A stretch of DNA of 59,786 bases from Rickettsiales bacterium (lineage in GTDB: Bacteria; Pseudomonadota; Alphaproteobacteria; Rickettsiales; UBA1997), in NCBI GenBank assembly GCA_018969185.1, contig JAGWYT010000005.1:1-59786 (forward strand). The letters are read 5' to 3'. The stretch's first letter is position 1. Each line of letters starts with the position of its first letter. Below, one piece after another: positions 9,571 through 17,073 of this stretch. The translations under genes and the position numbers were made by a program. The notes below the pieces were generated by a model, which made no database searches, was not told the DNA's origin, and saw only the letters and a list, made by a program, of their open reading frames with translations.

Positions 9571-9603
9571 ATAAATATTATTTTATCGAGCTAAATATAT
9601 GAA

Positions 9604-9837
9604 CTAGCGCTTTAGATGATTGTCATTGCCTTTCAGACTTGCTCCTTTTGTTTGTTGAGGCGACGCTCCAGGCGTGTTACTTGTTTGATATAACGCTGCT
9701 GGGTTTTGAGTTGGCTGCATAATAGGTGGTCCTTGATATTGTCCTAGAGTTGGCCCTTGATAAGTTGGAATTTGAGTTGCCTCTCCAGATGGTGCTGAAG
9801 AAGATGGGTTTTGACCCGAGTTTTGAGTTTTTTTCAT
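9604..9837 (-). CDS. Small Pro/Gln/Ser-rich protein, unknown
   Basis: 77 residues, no recognised family. It is dominated by Pro, Gln, Ser, Thr and Gly, with repeated GPTLGQYQGPP-type phrases, a basic N-terminus (MKKTQ) and basic C-terminus (NDNHLKR), and no membrane segment. Such intrinsically disordered small proteins in host-associated bacteria can be secreted substrates, but nothing in the sequence proves this. The gene lies alone, convergent with the CNNM gene and 63 bp downstream of the modA-like stop. It may be a real gene or a low-complexity open frame; the composition (no stop in a 66% AT background, coherent Pro-rich bias) favours coding. Confidence 0.55.
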   Translation of the reverse strand: MKKTQNSGQNPSSSAPSGEATQIPTYQGPTLGQYQGPPIMQPTQNPAALYQTSNTPGASPQQTKGASLKGNDNHLKR

Positions 9838-9900
9838 ATTCTATACTAAATTATGGTTAATAATTAGCGACCTAGTAATTTTATATTAATTAATAAGCAA

Positions 9901-10671
9901 TTAATTAATGATAAAACCGTTTTTTTGTAAGATGTTCTGTGCTTCTTTGCTTTTTAGAAATTTTAAAAATTCGCGTGCAACATCCATGTTGTCTCCAGCA
10001 ATTACCAAGGCCTGATAAAAAATATTATTTTCTTCTGCTGTTGCTAAAACTATTAAATCTTTTTTATTTCTTATTTGGCTGTCAAGCAGTAAGGCGTAGC
10101 TTTCCGGCGATCTTTTTACAATATCCGTAATTGGCGTTTTATCTTCTAATAATTTTTGTGCGATATTTAAATCTGTTAATGTAAGTGAGCTTAGCAGATG
10201 TTCACTATATGAGCCAGAAGTGCTATCAGAATGATCGATGATGATTGTTGCCTTGGCATTGTTAAGTATTAGCAATGCAGTTTTAAGGTTTATATTTTTA
10301 CTTTTAGGAAAAACATCGCTGACTAATTTATTGTTCTTTGAAGTAACAAGTTTCAATTTATCTCTTGCAATATAGCTAACATTATAAACGTCAACCAGAC
10401 CTTTTTGCTTTAAAGTTTCAATCATCTCAATATGTCCTGAAATGAAGATATTGGCTGGTTCTCCCATATCAATATCATTTATTGATTCAAGAGAAGAATT
10501 AAAATTTACTGATATAATAACATTATTTTTTTGTGAAAAAATTGTGGCGATTTTTGTTAAAGCGGGAACCATATTTTGTTCAGCAAATATGGTTATATTG
10601 CGGCTGTTATTGGCGTAAGAGTTTTGAGTGAAAAAGAAAAAAATTAGGAGGATGAAGCTGATTTTTTTCAT
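9901..10671 (-). CDS. ModA-like periplasmic solute-binding protein
   Basis: 256 residues. A signal peptide covers about residues 1-20 (KKISFILLIFFFFTQ..YANN). It then shows the type 2 periplasmic-binding fold of molybdate-binding ModA proteins: ITIFAEQNMVPALTKIATIF at the start of the mature protein, a central NIFISGHIEMIETLKQKGL region and a C-terminal AREFLKFLKSKEAQNIL. The start overlaps the nrdB stop by one base (TAATG), so expression is coupled to ribonucleotide reductase. No modB or modC is nearby. Ligand is therefore uncertain: molybdate, another oxyanion, or a recruited function. Confidence 0.75.
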   Translation of the reverse strand: MKKISFILLIFFFFTQNSYANNSRNITIFAEQNMVPALTKIATIFSQKNNVIISVNFNSSLESINDIDMGEPANIFISGHIEMIETLKQKGLVDVYNVSYIARDKLKLVTSKNNKLVSDVFPKSKNINLKTALLILNNAKATIIIDHSDSTSGSYSEHLLSSLTLTDLNIAQKLLEDKTPITDIVKRSPESYALLLDSQIRNKKDLIVLATAEENNIFYQALVIAGDNMDVAREFLKFLKSKEAQNILQKNGFIIN

Positions 10672-11666
10672 TATATTTTTAACATTTCTTTACGATCTTT
10701 ATCAATCTCGTCAAATACTTCTTCCCACGTTCCAGTTGTTGAAGCCTTACTATATTCAGTAACGCGATTTTCAAAGAAATTTGTATGTTCAACACCATTT
10801 AAAATTTCGTCAAGCCAAGGAAGTGGATTATCATCAATCATGTAAATTTCTTTGAGTCCAAGCTGGTTTAATCTTCGATCAGCGATATAGCGAATATATC
10901 TTTTTACTTCACGTGAAGTTAATCCTTCAATATTTCCATTTTCAAAAGCAAGATCAATAAAGGCATCTTCAAAATGGACAATAGTTGCGCAAGCTTTATA
11001 CAAGCGGCTTTTCAACTCTTCGTCCCAAACTTCAGGATTTTCTTGCACAAAAGTTCTAAATAATTTGATGATTGAAAGCGTGTGCAATGTTTCATCTCTA
11101 ACTGACCAAGCGATTATTTGCCCCATGCCTTTCATTTTTCCAAAGCGTTGGAAATTTAACAAAATTGCAAATGAAGCGAAAAGTTGCAAACCTTCAGTAA
11201 AGCCACCAAATACCGCCATTGTTGTTGCGATGTCTTTTTTGGAACCAATTCCGAATTGATGCATATAATCATATTTATCCTTCATTTCCTTATATTTCAT
11301 GAAGGCTTGATATTCAGTTTCTGGCATGCCAATTGTATCAAGCAAATGTGAGTAAGCAGCGATGTGAACAGTCTCCATATTAGAAAAAGCAGCAAGCATC
11401 ATTTGCACTTCAGTTGACTTAAATACTTGAGAATAGTGCTTCATGTAGCAATTATTTACTTCAATATCAGCTTGTGTAAAGAAACGAAAAATTTGCGTTA
11501 AAAGATTTTTTTCAACTGGAGTTAAATTATGTTTCCAATCACGAACGTCATCAGCCAGTGGAACTTCTTCTGGAAGCCAGTGAATTTGTTGTTGTTTTAG
11601 CCAAGCATCATATGCCCAAGGGTAGTTAAATGGCTTGTAAATTGGTTTTGCATCAAGAAGAGACAT
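10671..11666 (-). CDS. nrdB: Ribonucleotide reductase class I, beta subunit
   Basis: 331 residues, typical for the R2 subunit that houses the di-metal/tyrosyl radical cofactor for dNTP synthesis. Metal-ligand motifs are visible: QADIEVNNCYMKHY, METVHIAAYSHLLDT (ligand Glu and His with the radical Tyr nearby), SVRDETLHTLSIIKLF, and IVHFEDAFIDLAFE. The C-terminal part contains FFENRVTEYSKAST, conserved in alphaproteobacterial NrdB. The alpha subunit nrdA is not in the window. The 3' end is coupled to the modA-like gene. Its upstream region (11667-11981) is shared with the divergent PT-repeat gene. Confidence 0.95.
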   Translation of the reverse strand: MSLLDAKPIYKPFNYPWAYDAWLKQQQIHWLPEEVPLADDVRDWKHNLTPVEKNLLTQIFRFFTQADIEVNNCYMKHYSQVFKSTEVQMMLAAFSNMETVHIAAYSHLLDTIGMPETEYQAFMKYKEMKDKYDYMHQFGIGSKKDIATTMAVFGGFTEGLQLFASFAILLNFQRFGKMKGMGQIIAWSVRDETLHTLSIIKLFRTFVQENPEVWDEELKSRLYKACATIVHFEDAFIDLAFENGNIEGLTSREVKRYIRYIADRRLNQLGLKEIYMIDDNPLPWLDEILNGVEHTNFFENRVTEYSKASTTGTWEEVFDEIDKDRKEMLKI

Positions 11667-11793
11667 ATAAATTATTACCTATAAATTAAAATAAAAAATG
11701 AAGGGCAGAATGTTAATCTATGTCAAAGAAAATGCAAAGTAAAATTTAGAAAAAATAAGGTAATTATTCATTGAAATCTTCAACTACATTATA

Positions 11794-11832
11794 TCATCCT
11801 TTGAATGCAAAGCACTAGGTGCTTTAAGGATG
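11794..11832. repeat. Short palindromic element (TCATCCTT family)
   Basis: Outer arms TCATCCTT (11794-11801) and AAGGATGA (11825-11832) enclose an inner hairpin AAAGCAC/GTGCTTT. It is similar in ends to family A but lacks its middle stem. It lies in the 315-bp nrdB to PT-repeat gene spacer, which otherwise shows only AT-rich promoter-like DNA. Confidence 0.6.
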
Positions 11833-11893
11833 ACGTTTTGTTATTAACGATGTTGGTCATTTTAACATTTTTGAACAGGAAAGAAAATATTTA

Positions 11894-11922
11894 TTGCCTA
11901 ATCGATTTTTTTCTGATAGACT
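11894..11922 (+). promoter_or_regulatory. Possible promoter of the PT-repeat gene
   Basis: TTGCCT (11894-11899), a 17-bp spacer and TAGACT (11917-11922) lie 60 bp before the ATG at 11982. A CGGA..TCCG inverted pair follows (about 11929-11956). This is a pattern match only. Confidence 0.3.
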
Positions 11923-11981
11923 GAAAAGCGGAGGGCGTTTGATTGCCTATCGTCCGATTATTAAAATTAATTTATTAAACT

Positions 11982-13628
11982 ATGCCAAAATCAAATAATA
12001 GACGCAATAATCGTAAGACAGATGTGGAAAAAAGCGAACTAAGGGTAACTGAAACTGGTGGTGATGATTATGTTGCTAGAGTATATGACCCTTCTCAATC
12101 TTCTGCAGATAATTTTCTGACTGAGCGTTTTATGTCATTCTTAGTGAACCATTCTGAATTTGTTTTTGCAACGGATGCAAAAAAGCAGAAAGAACTTGAA
12201 ACGGCAATTGATTTAGGGCTTTTTGATGTTGAGCGTGATAGTTTGGATTTAAATGAAAGCGCATCTGTTAAAGGACCAAAATTTGCTCATATTAAAAAGA
12301 CATGGGAGAAAATGCATCCAATCAATCAATCTGAAGCGATTGGTGAATATATAGAATATTTAGCTTTGGCAAGACCAGAGCTTGGTGAAGAAGCTTTAGG
12401 CTTTGATAAAAAAGATAACGGAAAATTTGATTTTCCTAAACATTTTGCTCAATTCTTAGAAACAAGGGTAGCGCAGGATTGGAAAAATAGTAAACGTGAA
12501 AAAGATATTGATCAATATTGGTCTTCAAAGGGACCAGAGGGTAGAAATGCTCTAATAAGCCAATATGAGGAATTTGCAAATAAGACGGAACCAAAAGACA
12601 AAATACTTTCAGAAGAAGAATTGCATCAATGGCGTCAAGATAAATTTAAGAATTTGCGTGAAAAATATGACCCACGAAGTGCAGAAGGTATTGAAGAAGT
12701 TAAATATGAAGAGTTATATACAAAATTAGAACAAGAAAAATCAAAAGCGTCTGGTATATTATCAACAGCTGCTGATCTTGCTTCAAGTGTTGTTAGTGCT
12801 GTTAGTGCGTTGGTACCATTTTCACTATTTAGTTTTGCTGCCGCAGATACAGGGGTTCCAACTGCCCAACCAACTGGTGGACCAAGCGCAAGTCCAAATT
12901 CTAGTCCAACTGCAGTTCCAAGCCTTTTTCCAACAAGAAATCCAAGCATTACACCAACTAGATTTCCAACTATCGTACCAAGTGTAAGACCAAGTAGATC
13001 TCCAACTGATAGCCCAAGCTTAAACCCAAGTCAAGATCCAACTTTTTTACCAAGCAATTCTACAACCATTGAGCCAAGTGCAAGACCAACATTGTCACCA
13101 TCTGGGATTCCAACGTTGAGACCTAGTGTGTCACCATCTGAGACAACGACGGGGGCACCTACTGTTTTTAGACAGAGTCATAGACCAACTTTTAGTCCAA
13201 CTGCAGAACCTTCTCTCAGACCTACGTCGAGGCCAACTAAAAAACCAACTGTATCTCCAACAACTGGTCAACCAACTGGCTTTCCAACATTTAAAGATAA
13301 CAATCCAAATTTTGGTTTACCAACGGGAAATCCAACTGGTTTACCAACGGGAAATCCAACTGGTTTACCAACGGGAAATCCAACTGGTCAACCAACTGGC
13401 TTTCCAACGGGAAATCCAACTGGTTTACCAAAAGCTGGCCAAGAGAGCCAAGATAATAATGGATTATCTTCTGCTGAAAAGGGTGGTATTATAGCTGGTG
13501 GTGCGGTATTTGTTGGACTTTCTGCATTTCTTGCGACTTATTGTCTAAAAAAATGTCGTGGAAACGGAAATGAGCGGAGAAACGGAGCCACAAAGGTTTC
13601 CACCAAAGAAGTTGATAATTACTTATAG
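11982..13628 (+). CDS. PT/PS-repeat membrane protein with eukaryote-like surface region
   Basis: 548 residues in four parts. (1) Residues 1-257: hydrophilic, charged, basic start (PKSNNRRNNRK), no recognised domain. (2) About 258-288: hydrophobic stretch GILSTAADLASSVV..FSLFSFAAADTG, resembling a signal sequence with an Ala-rich cleavage site, but internal. (3) About 290-485: some 45 short Pro-Thr/Pro-Ser repeats of the form PTxxPSxxP, ending in nearly identical PTGNPTGLP units. (4) About 503-524: a transmembrane segment (IIAGGAVFVGLSAFLATYCL) followed by a basic stop-transfer KKCRG and a short tail. PT/PS repeats of this pattern are common in secreted or surface proteins of diatoms and other stramenopiles and rare in Rickettsiales. 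I infer an exported surface or effector protein acquired from, or mimicking, a eukaryote. No type IV signal can be proven. Confidence 0.8.
   Translation: MPKSNNRRNNRKTDVEKSELRVTETGGDDYVARVYDPSQSSADNFLTERFMSFLVNHSEFVFATDAKKQKELETAIDLGLFDVERDSLDLNESASVKGPKFAHIKKTWEKMHPINQSEAIGEYIEYLALARPELGEEALGFDKKDNGKFDFPKHFAQFLETRVAQDWKNSKREKDIDQYWSSKGPEGRNALISQYEEFANKTEPKDKILSEEELHQWRQDKFKNLREKYDPRSAEGIEEVKYEELYTKLEQEKSKASGILSTAADLASSVVSAVSALVPFSLFSFAAADTGVPTAQPTGGPSASPNSSPTAVPSLFPTRNPSITPTRFPTIVPSVRPSRSPTDSPSLNPSQDPTFLPSNSTTIEPSARPTLSPSGIPTLRPSVSPSETTTGAPTVFRQSHRPTFSPTAEPSLRPTSRPTKKPTVSPTTGQPTGFPTFKDNNPNFGLPTGNPTGLPTGNPTGLPTGNPTGQPTGFPTGNPTGLPKAGQESQDNNGLSSAEKGGIIAGGAVFVGLSAFLATYCLKKCRGNGNERRNGATKVSTKEVDNYL
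13314..13421 (+). repeat. 24-bp tandem repeats in the PT-repeat gene
   Basis: Three exact 24-bp units (13314-13337, 13338-13361, 13362-13385; each begins GGTTTACCAACGGG), then a 12-bp partial unit and a variant unit (13398-13421). Each encodes GLPTGNPT. DNA identity between units shows recent slippage expansion, so copy number probably varies between strains. Confidence 0.9.
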
Positions 13629-13687
13629 TTGTAATAGTAAATTGAGATTTAAAAAACTTTATTGGTTTTTTATTTCTCTTTTACTAC

Positions 13688-13804
13688 ACACTGTTAGCTA
13701 ATTTTTTTCATCAATTTTTTAGAAAATTTTTAGCGATTTTTTTTAGAAATTTTTGACAAATAAGTGATTTAAAAATCTTAAAATATAAAATTAGCTAACA
13801 GTGT
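13688..13804. repeat. 18-bp perfect inverted repeat flanking an 81-bp AT-rich spacer
   Basis: ACACTGTTAGCTAATTTT (13688-13705) is exactly complementary to 13787-13804. It lies between the convergent PT-repeat gene and the 331-residue gene, ending one base before the latter's stop codon. It could be a long bidirectional terminator stem or the ends of a miniature mobile element. The spacer contains only A/T-rich sequence. Confidence 0.7.
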
Positions 13805-14800
13805 CTATGCAGCAGAAGTAGAAATTCCTTTTGATGCAACATCTTGCAAAAGGTTTGCTTTAGCGCTAATTATTGATTTTACTGATCCTTTATCTTGGTA
13901 ATATTCATCATAAGATAATTGATGGCTTGCCGCAAGCTTTACTGGCGGATAATCTTTCTTACCTAACAATCCTGAATCTTTAATTGGGCGATCTTTCATG
14001 GGAGAATAGTCAATTGGATCTTTTGTATCGTGTTTATAAACTTTCGCATCGCATTTAACCAGCAAGCCTCTTAAATATTGATTATTACCAATTGAACAAG
14101 CTCTCACTTCAGGATTTAATAAATCTTCTTTAAATCCTTCAAACAAAAGCGTGAGAGTTTTATCCCATAAAGAAGTTTCTCTGGTTAATTCACCGGGATT
14201 TACTTTTATTTGATTAACAACTGTTTTTGCAATTAAATCAAAAGCTTCTTTTCGATTATAATGTATTGTAATAAAAGGTTGTTTTTCTGGAATTTTTTTA
14301 AATGAATCAAGATAAGATGCAGTAATTGCAACAGCCATTTCAGCAAAATATTTAGAAAACATTTTATGCATTTCTTCTCTTTCTTTGGCATCTGGCGTGC
14401 CTTTTTCTATTGTCTTTAACAAGGCATCACATTTTTCACGTCTTTCTTGTTTTTCCACCTCGTCAATATTTTCAACAAATTCTTTTATATCCTTACCTTC
14501 AACTGATAATTTACAAGCTAGTGGATTTGGACTAAAATCAAACTCACGAAATAATTTGAAAAATGAACCAAGAAGTTTTTTATTTTTACCAAACCAACTA
14601 TCACCAACATCTTGACCTTTTTTTCGTCTAATTAAATCATCAAAATTTTTATTAATCTGATCTTGAAAAGAATTATTTAATTGTGTGCAAATTCTAAAAA
14701 ACTCTGGATCTTTAGTTGCTATATCAAGAATTTTTTGTTCCTCTTTAAAAAGATTTGAATTATTAGTTCTCTGTAATGTATCAGCTGCGCTTTTTGTCAT
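13805..14800 (-). CDS. Unknown hydrophilic 331-residue protein
   Basis: No family recognised. 331 residues, rich in Lys, Asp and Glu, with no signal peptide and no membrane segment. The N-terminal half is predicted mostly helical by eye (FKEEQKILDIATKDPEFF, VEKQERREKCDALLKTIEKG). The C-terminal third has PVKLAASHQLSYDEYYQDKG and ends in a small polar tail (KGISTSAA). It is convergent with the PT-repeat gene across the inverted repeat and divergent from ahpC. A lone cytoplasmic-type protein beside a eukaryote-like surface protein in a bacterium with a type IV system is a reasonable effector candidate, but that is inference from position alone. Confidence 0.65.
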   Translation of the reverse strand: MTKSAADTLQRTNNSNLFKEEQKILDIATKDPEFFRICTQLNNSFQDQINKNFDDLIRRKKGQDVGDSWFGKNKKLLGSFFKLFREFDFSPNPLACKLSVEGKDIKEFVENIDEVEKQERREKCDALLKTIEKGTPDAKEREEMHKMFSKYFAEMAVAITASYLDSFKKIPEKQPFITIHYNRKEAFDLIAKTVVNQIKVNPGELTRETSLWDKTLTLLFEGFKEDLLNPEVRACSIGNNQYLRGLLVKCDAKVYKHDTKDPIDYSPMKDRPIKDSGLLGKKDYPPVKLAASHQLSYDEYYQDKGSVKSIISAKANLLQDVASKGISTSAA

Positions 14801-14890
14801 ATTCTTAATTTAAAAGTTGATTTTGATTAGATAAAATTTAGTATCGAAACTCCTCTACTTACAAATATTAAATTAAATTAAAATAAAAAT

Positions 14891-15493
14891 ATGTCAGTTC
14901 TAGTCGGAAAAAAAGCTCCTGATTTCACAGCTTCAGCAGTTATGCCAAATAATGAAATCAATGATAAATTTAATTTACATTCTTACTTAAAAGGAAAAAT
15001 TGGTGTTTTATTTTTCTATCCGCTTGATTTTACTTTCGTTTGCCCTTCAGAAATCATCGCTTTTGACAATCGCTTGAAAGAATTCAAAGATCGCGGCGTT
15101 GAAGTTATTGGTGTTTCTGTTGATTCAAAATTTACTCACGTAGCTTGGAAAAATACTGAAGTTAATAAGGGTGGTATTGGACAAATTCAATATCCTTTAG
15201 TTGCTGATTTAACAAAATCAATTGCTCGTGATTACGATGTTTTAATGGGAGATGCTGTTGCTTTACGTGGAACTTTTTTGATTGATCAAGAAGGTGTTGT
15301 GCGTCATCAAGTTGTTAATGATTTACCTTTGGGGCGTAACATTGATGAAGCAATTCGTATGGTTGATTCATTAAAATTCTTCCAAGAACATGGTGAAGTT
15401 TGTCCTGCTGGTTGGAATAAGGGCAAGAAAGGTATGAAGGCTGATGCTAAAGGTGTTGCTGATTATTTGGCAAGCAACTCTAAAGATTTGTAG
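14891..15493 (+). CDS. ahpC: 2-Cys peroxiredoxin (AhpC/Prx1 type)
   Basis: 200 residues. The peroxidatic cysteine sits in [13 protein letters not shown] (about residue 50) and the resolving cysteine in [16 protein letters not shown] (about residue 170), the typical 2-Cys arrangement of AhpC/Prx1 enzymes. They reduce hydrogen peroxide, organic peroxides and peroxynitrite. The C-terminal arm after the second Cys is full length. No ahpF or thioredoxin gene is adjacent, so the electron donor is probably a thioredoxin system encoded elsewhere. It is transcribed divergently from the unknown 331-residue gene through a 90-bp AT-rich promoter region and followed by a family A palindrome. Confidence 0.95.
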   Translation: MSVLVGKKAPDFTASAVMPNNEINDKFNLHSYLKGKIGVLFFYPLDFTFVCPSEIIAFDNRLKEFKDRGVEVIGVSVDSKFTHVAWKNTEVNKGGIGQIQYPLVADLTKSIARDYDVLMGDAVALRGTFLIDQEGVVRHQVVNDLPLGRNIDEAIRMVDSLKFFQEHGEVCPAGWNKGKKGMKADAKGVADYLASNSKDL

Positions 15494-15504
15494 TTATCCT
15501 TAAC

Positions 15505-15619
15505 GTCATCATCTTGAGTCATAGAATTTGTTTTACAAATTCTTGACGAAAGATCTCGTGTTTCTTTAGGAGATCTTTCGCTAACAGTCACTAAAAGTGC
15601 CTGTAAGGCTCAGGATGAC
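15505..15619. repeat. Palindromic element, family A (copy 2)
   Basis: Outer arms GTCATC..CTTGAG and CTCAGGATGAC. Inside are three hairpins: AGAATTTG/CAAATTCT, CGAAAGATCTC/GAGATCTTTCG and ACAGTCAC/GTGcCTGT (one mismatch). Drawn as DNA or RNA it forms a four-way junction. It lies in the 301-bp ahpC-rpsL spacer. Confidence 0.8.
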
Positions 15620-15665
15620 AATTTTTGTTTGAAGGGATAATTGCCAGTAGTTGTGAAAATTTTTA

Positions 15666-15694
15666 TTGACTAAATTTTTTCTTTAGCGTAAAAA
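15666..15694 (+). promoter_or_regulatory. Possible promoter of rpsL
   Basis: TTGACT (15666-15671), a 17-bp spacer and TAAAAA (15689-15694) lie about 100 bp before rpsL. A following CCTGC..GCAGG pair (about 15696-15732) could form a leader hairpin. Confidence 0.4.
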
Positions 15695-15794
15695 CCTGCC
15701 CCTCCTTTTAAGTTTTTGGTGTTTAAGCAGGAAAAGTTTCTTCGTAAAATCCTAAAAATATTTAAAAATAATAATTAAAATAGAGCTGTTTGCA

Positions 15795-16166
15795 ATGCCT
15801 ACAATTAATCAATTGATAAGAAAACCTAGAGTTAAGCAGGTTGCTAAAAATAAGGTTCCAGCTATGAAAGGCTGTCCACAAAAAAGAGGTGTTTGTACTC
15901 GTGTTTATACTACAACTCCTAAAAAACCTAACTCGGCACTTCGTAAAGTTGCGCGTGTTAAATTAACTAACGGATTTGAAGTTATCGCTTATATTCCGGG
16001 TGAAGGTCACAACTTGCAAGAACACTCTGTTGTTGCAATTCGTGGTGGTCGTGTAAAAGACTTGCCGGGTGTGAGATATCACATCATTAGAGGATATTTT
16101 GATACTCAAGGTGTGAAGAACAGAAAACAAGCTAGATCTAAATATGGTGCTCAGAAACCTAAGTAG
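15795..16166 (+). CDS. rpsL: 30S ribosomal protein S12
   Basis: 123 residues, the standard length. [18 protein letters not shown] carries the decoding-site lysine that is changed in streptomycin resistance; here it is the wild-type Lys. The second signature, [11 protein letters not shown], is also intact. S12 sits at the decoding centre of the 30S subunit. It opens the str-type cluster rpsL-rpsG-fusA-tuf, but a 215-bp spacer separates it from rpsG, longer than in most bacteria. Confidence 0.98.
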   Translation: MPTINQLIRKPRVKQVAKNKVPAMKGCPQKRGVCTRVYTTTPKKPNSALRKVARVKLTNGFEVIAYIPGEGHNLQEHSVVAIRGGRVKDLPGVRYHIIRGYFDTQGVKNRKQARSKYGAQKPK

Positions 16167-16168
16167 TC

Positions 16169-16339
16169 TGGTTTTGACAAGATTACACTCATTTCAAAGT
16201 TTTTAGAGTTCAAAATTCTTAGAACAAATTCGTTACAAAAGAGTGGACAAAGGTTTTACCTGAGTTCGCTACAGTTTTGAATAGTCGCCTGATGCAATTG
16301 GGTGCGAAGACAGTTAATAACTGTTTTAGTAAAAACCAG
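16169..16339 (+). other. Structured spacer between rpsL and rpsG
   Basis: CTGGTTTT (16169-16176) pairs with AAAACCAG (16332-16339), closing a 171-base region that starts right after the rpsL stop. It contains a further hairpin ACAGTTA/TAACTGT. It could be a palindromic insert of unknown family or a leader structure for rpsG. No ORF is seen. Confidence 0.4.
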
Positions 16340-16381
16340 AGTTAAAGATTTAGATCCTTAATTCACAATTAAATTATAACT

Positions 16382-16849
16382 ATGCGTAGAAGAGCAGCCA
16401 AGATCAGAAAAATTATTCCTGATGCAAAATATCATGAAATTATCGTTTCAAGATTTGTGAACCGTTTAATGAATGATGGTAAAAAATCAGTTGTTGAAAA
16501 AGCAGTTTATGAAGCTTTCGACAATATCGAAAAAAAGATCAAAAGAAGTCCAATTGAAGTTTTTAAAGAAGCTTTAGATAACGTTACTCCAAGAGTTGAA
16601 GTTAGATCTAGAAGAATTGGTGGTGCAACTTACCAAATCCCAGTTGAAGTTTCCGCAAGACGTGGTTCAGCTTTAGCTTTAAAATGGTTAAAAAATGCCA
16701 TTGAAAATATCAAAGGTAAAGATTTATCTCATAAAATTGTTACGGTTGTTCTTGAGTCTTTAGAAAATAAAGGCTGGGCAGCTAAGAAGAAAGAAGAAGT
16801 ATTTAAAATGGCTGAGGCTAATAAAGCCTTTGCCCACTACCGTTGGTAG
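16382..16849 (+). CDS. rpsG: 30S ribosomal protein S7
   Basis: 155 residues, normal for bacterial S7, the primary 16S rRNA 3'-domain binding protein and a translational regulator of the str operon in other bacteria. The start RRRAAKIRKIIPDAKYHEII and the GGATYQIPVEV and NKAFAHYRW segments are conserved. The stop codon is followed at once by a large nested palindrome (family B). Confidence 0.98.
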   Translation: MRRRAAKIRKIIPDAKYHEIIVSRFVNRLMNDGKKSVVEKAVYEAFDNIEKKIKRSPIEVFKEALDNVTPRVEVRSRRIGGATYQIPVEVSARRGSALALKWLKNAIENIKGKDLSHKIVTVVLESLENKGWAAKKKEEVFKMAEANKAFAHYRW

Positions 16850-17052
16850 TTTGCTCGTCGTCTTTTGAGCGCTGGCGTTGTTAGAAATTTTTTTAGCTCG
16901 GTACTCACAAATTTTTTTATTTTAATTTGTGTGAGTTGCAAATTACTCGCTTTGCTAAAGCAAAGCTGCGTCATTTGTAGTGTATTAGTATACACTCCGC
17001 TTCGCTAAAAAAATTTCTGCCTAGCCATCATCTCAAAATCCTTAGAGCAAAC
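16849..17052. repeat. Large nested palindromic element, family B (copy 1)
   Basis: Outer arms GTTTGCTC (16849-16856) and GAGCAAAC (17045-17052). Inner perfect 15-bp arms AGAAATTTTTTTAGC (16883-16897) and GCTAAAAAAATTTCT (17004-17018). Inside are hairpins ACTCACAAATT/AATTTGTGTGAGT, GCTTTGC/GCAAAGC and AGTGTAT/ATACACT. It shares the TTTAGCTC, TGTATT and CTCCG-TTCGCTAAAAA blocks with the element after rpoB, but the arms differ. It begins at the last base of the rpsG stop. Confidence 0.8.
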
Positions 17053-17073
17053 CGGTCACTAAAAACAGCACTC

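Noticed and set aside
12635-12949. Long open frames on the opposite strand and in other frames of the PT-repeat gene
   Set aside because: They arise from the repetitive, stop-poor composition and carry no independent start signal or domain.
11982-13628. PT-repeat region as a random low-complexity open frame
   Set aside because: It is in frame with a long non-repetitive N-terminal region and ends in a well-formed TM helix with a basic stop-transfer sequence, so it is a real protein.
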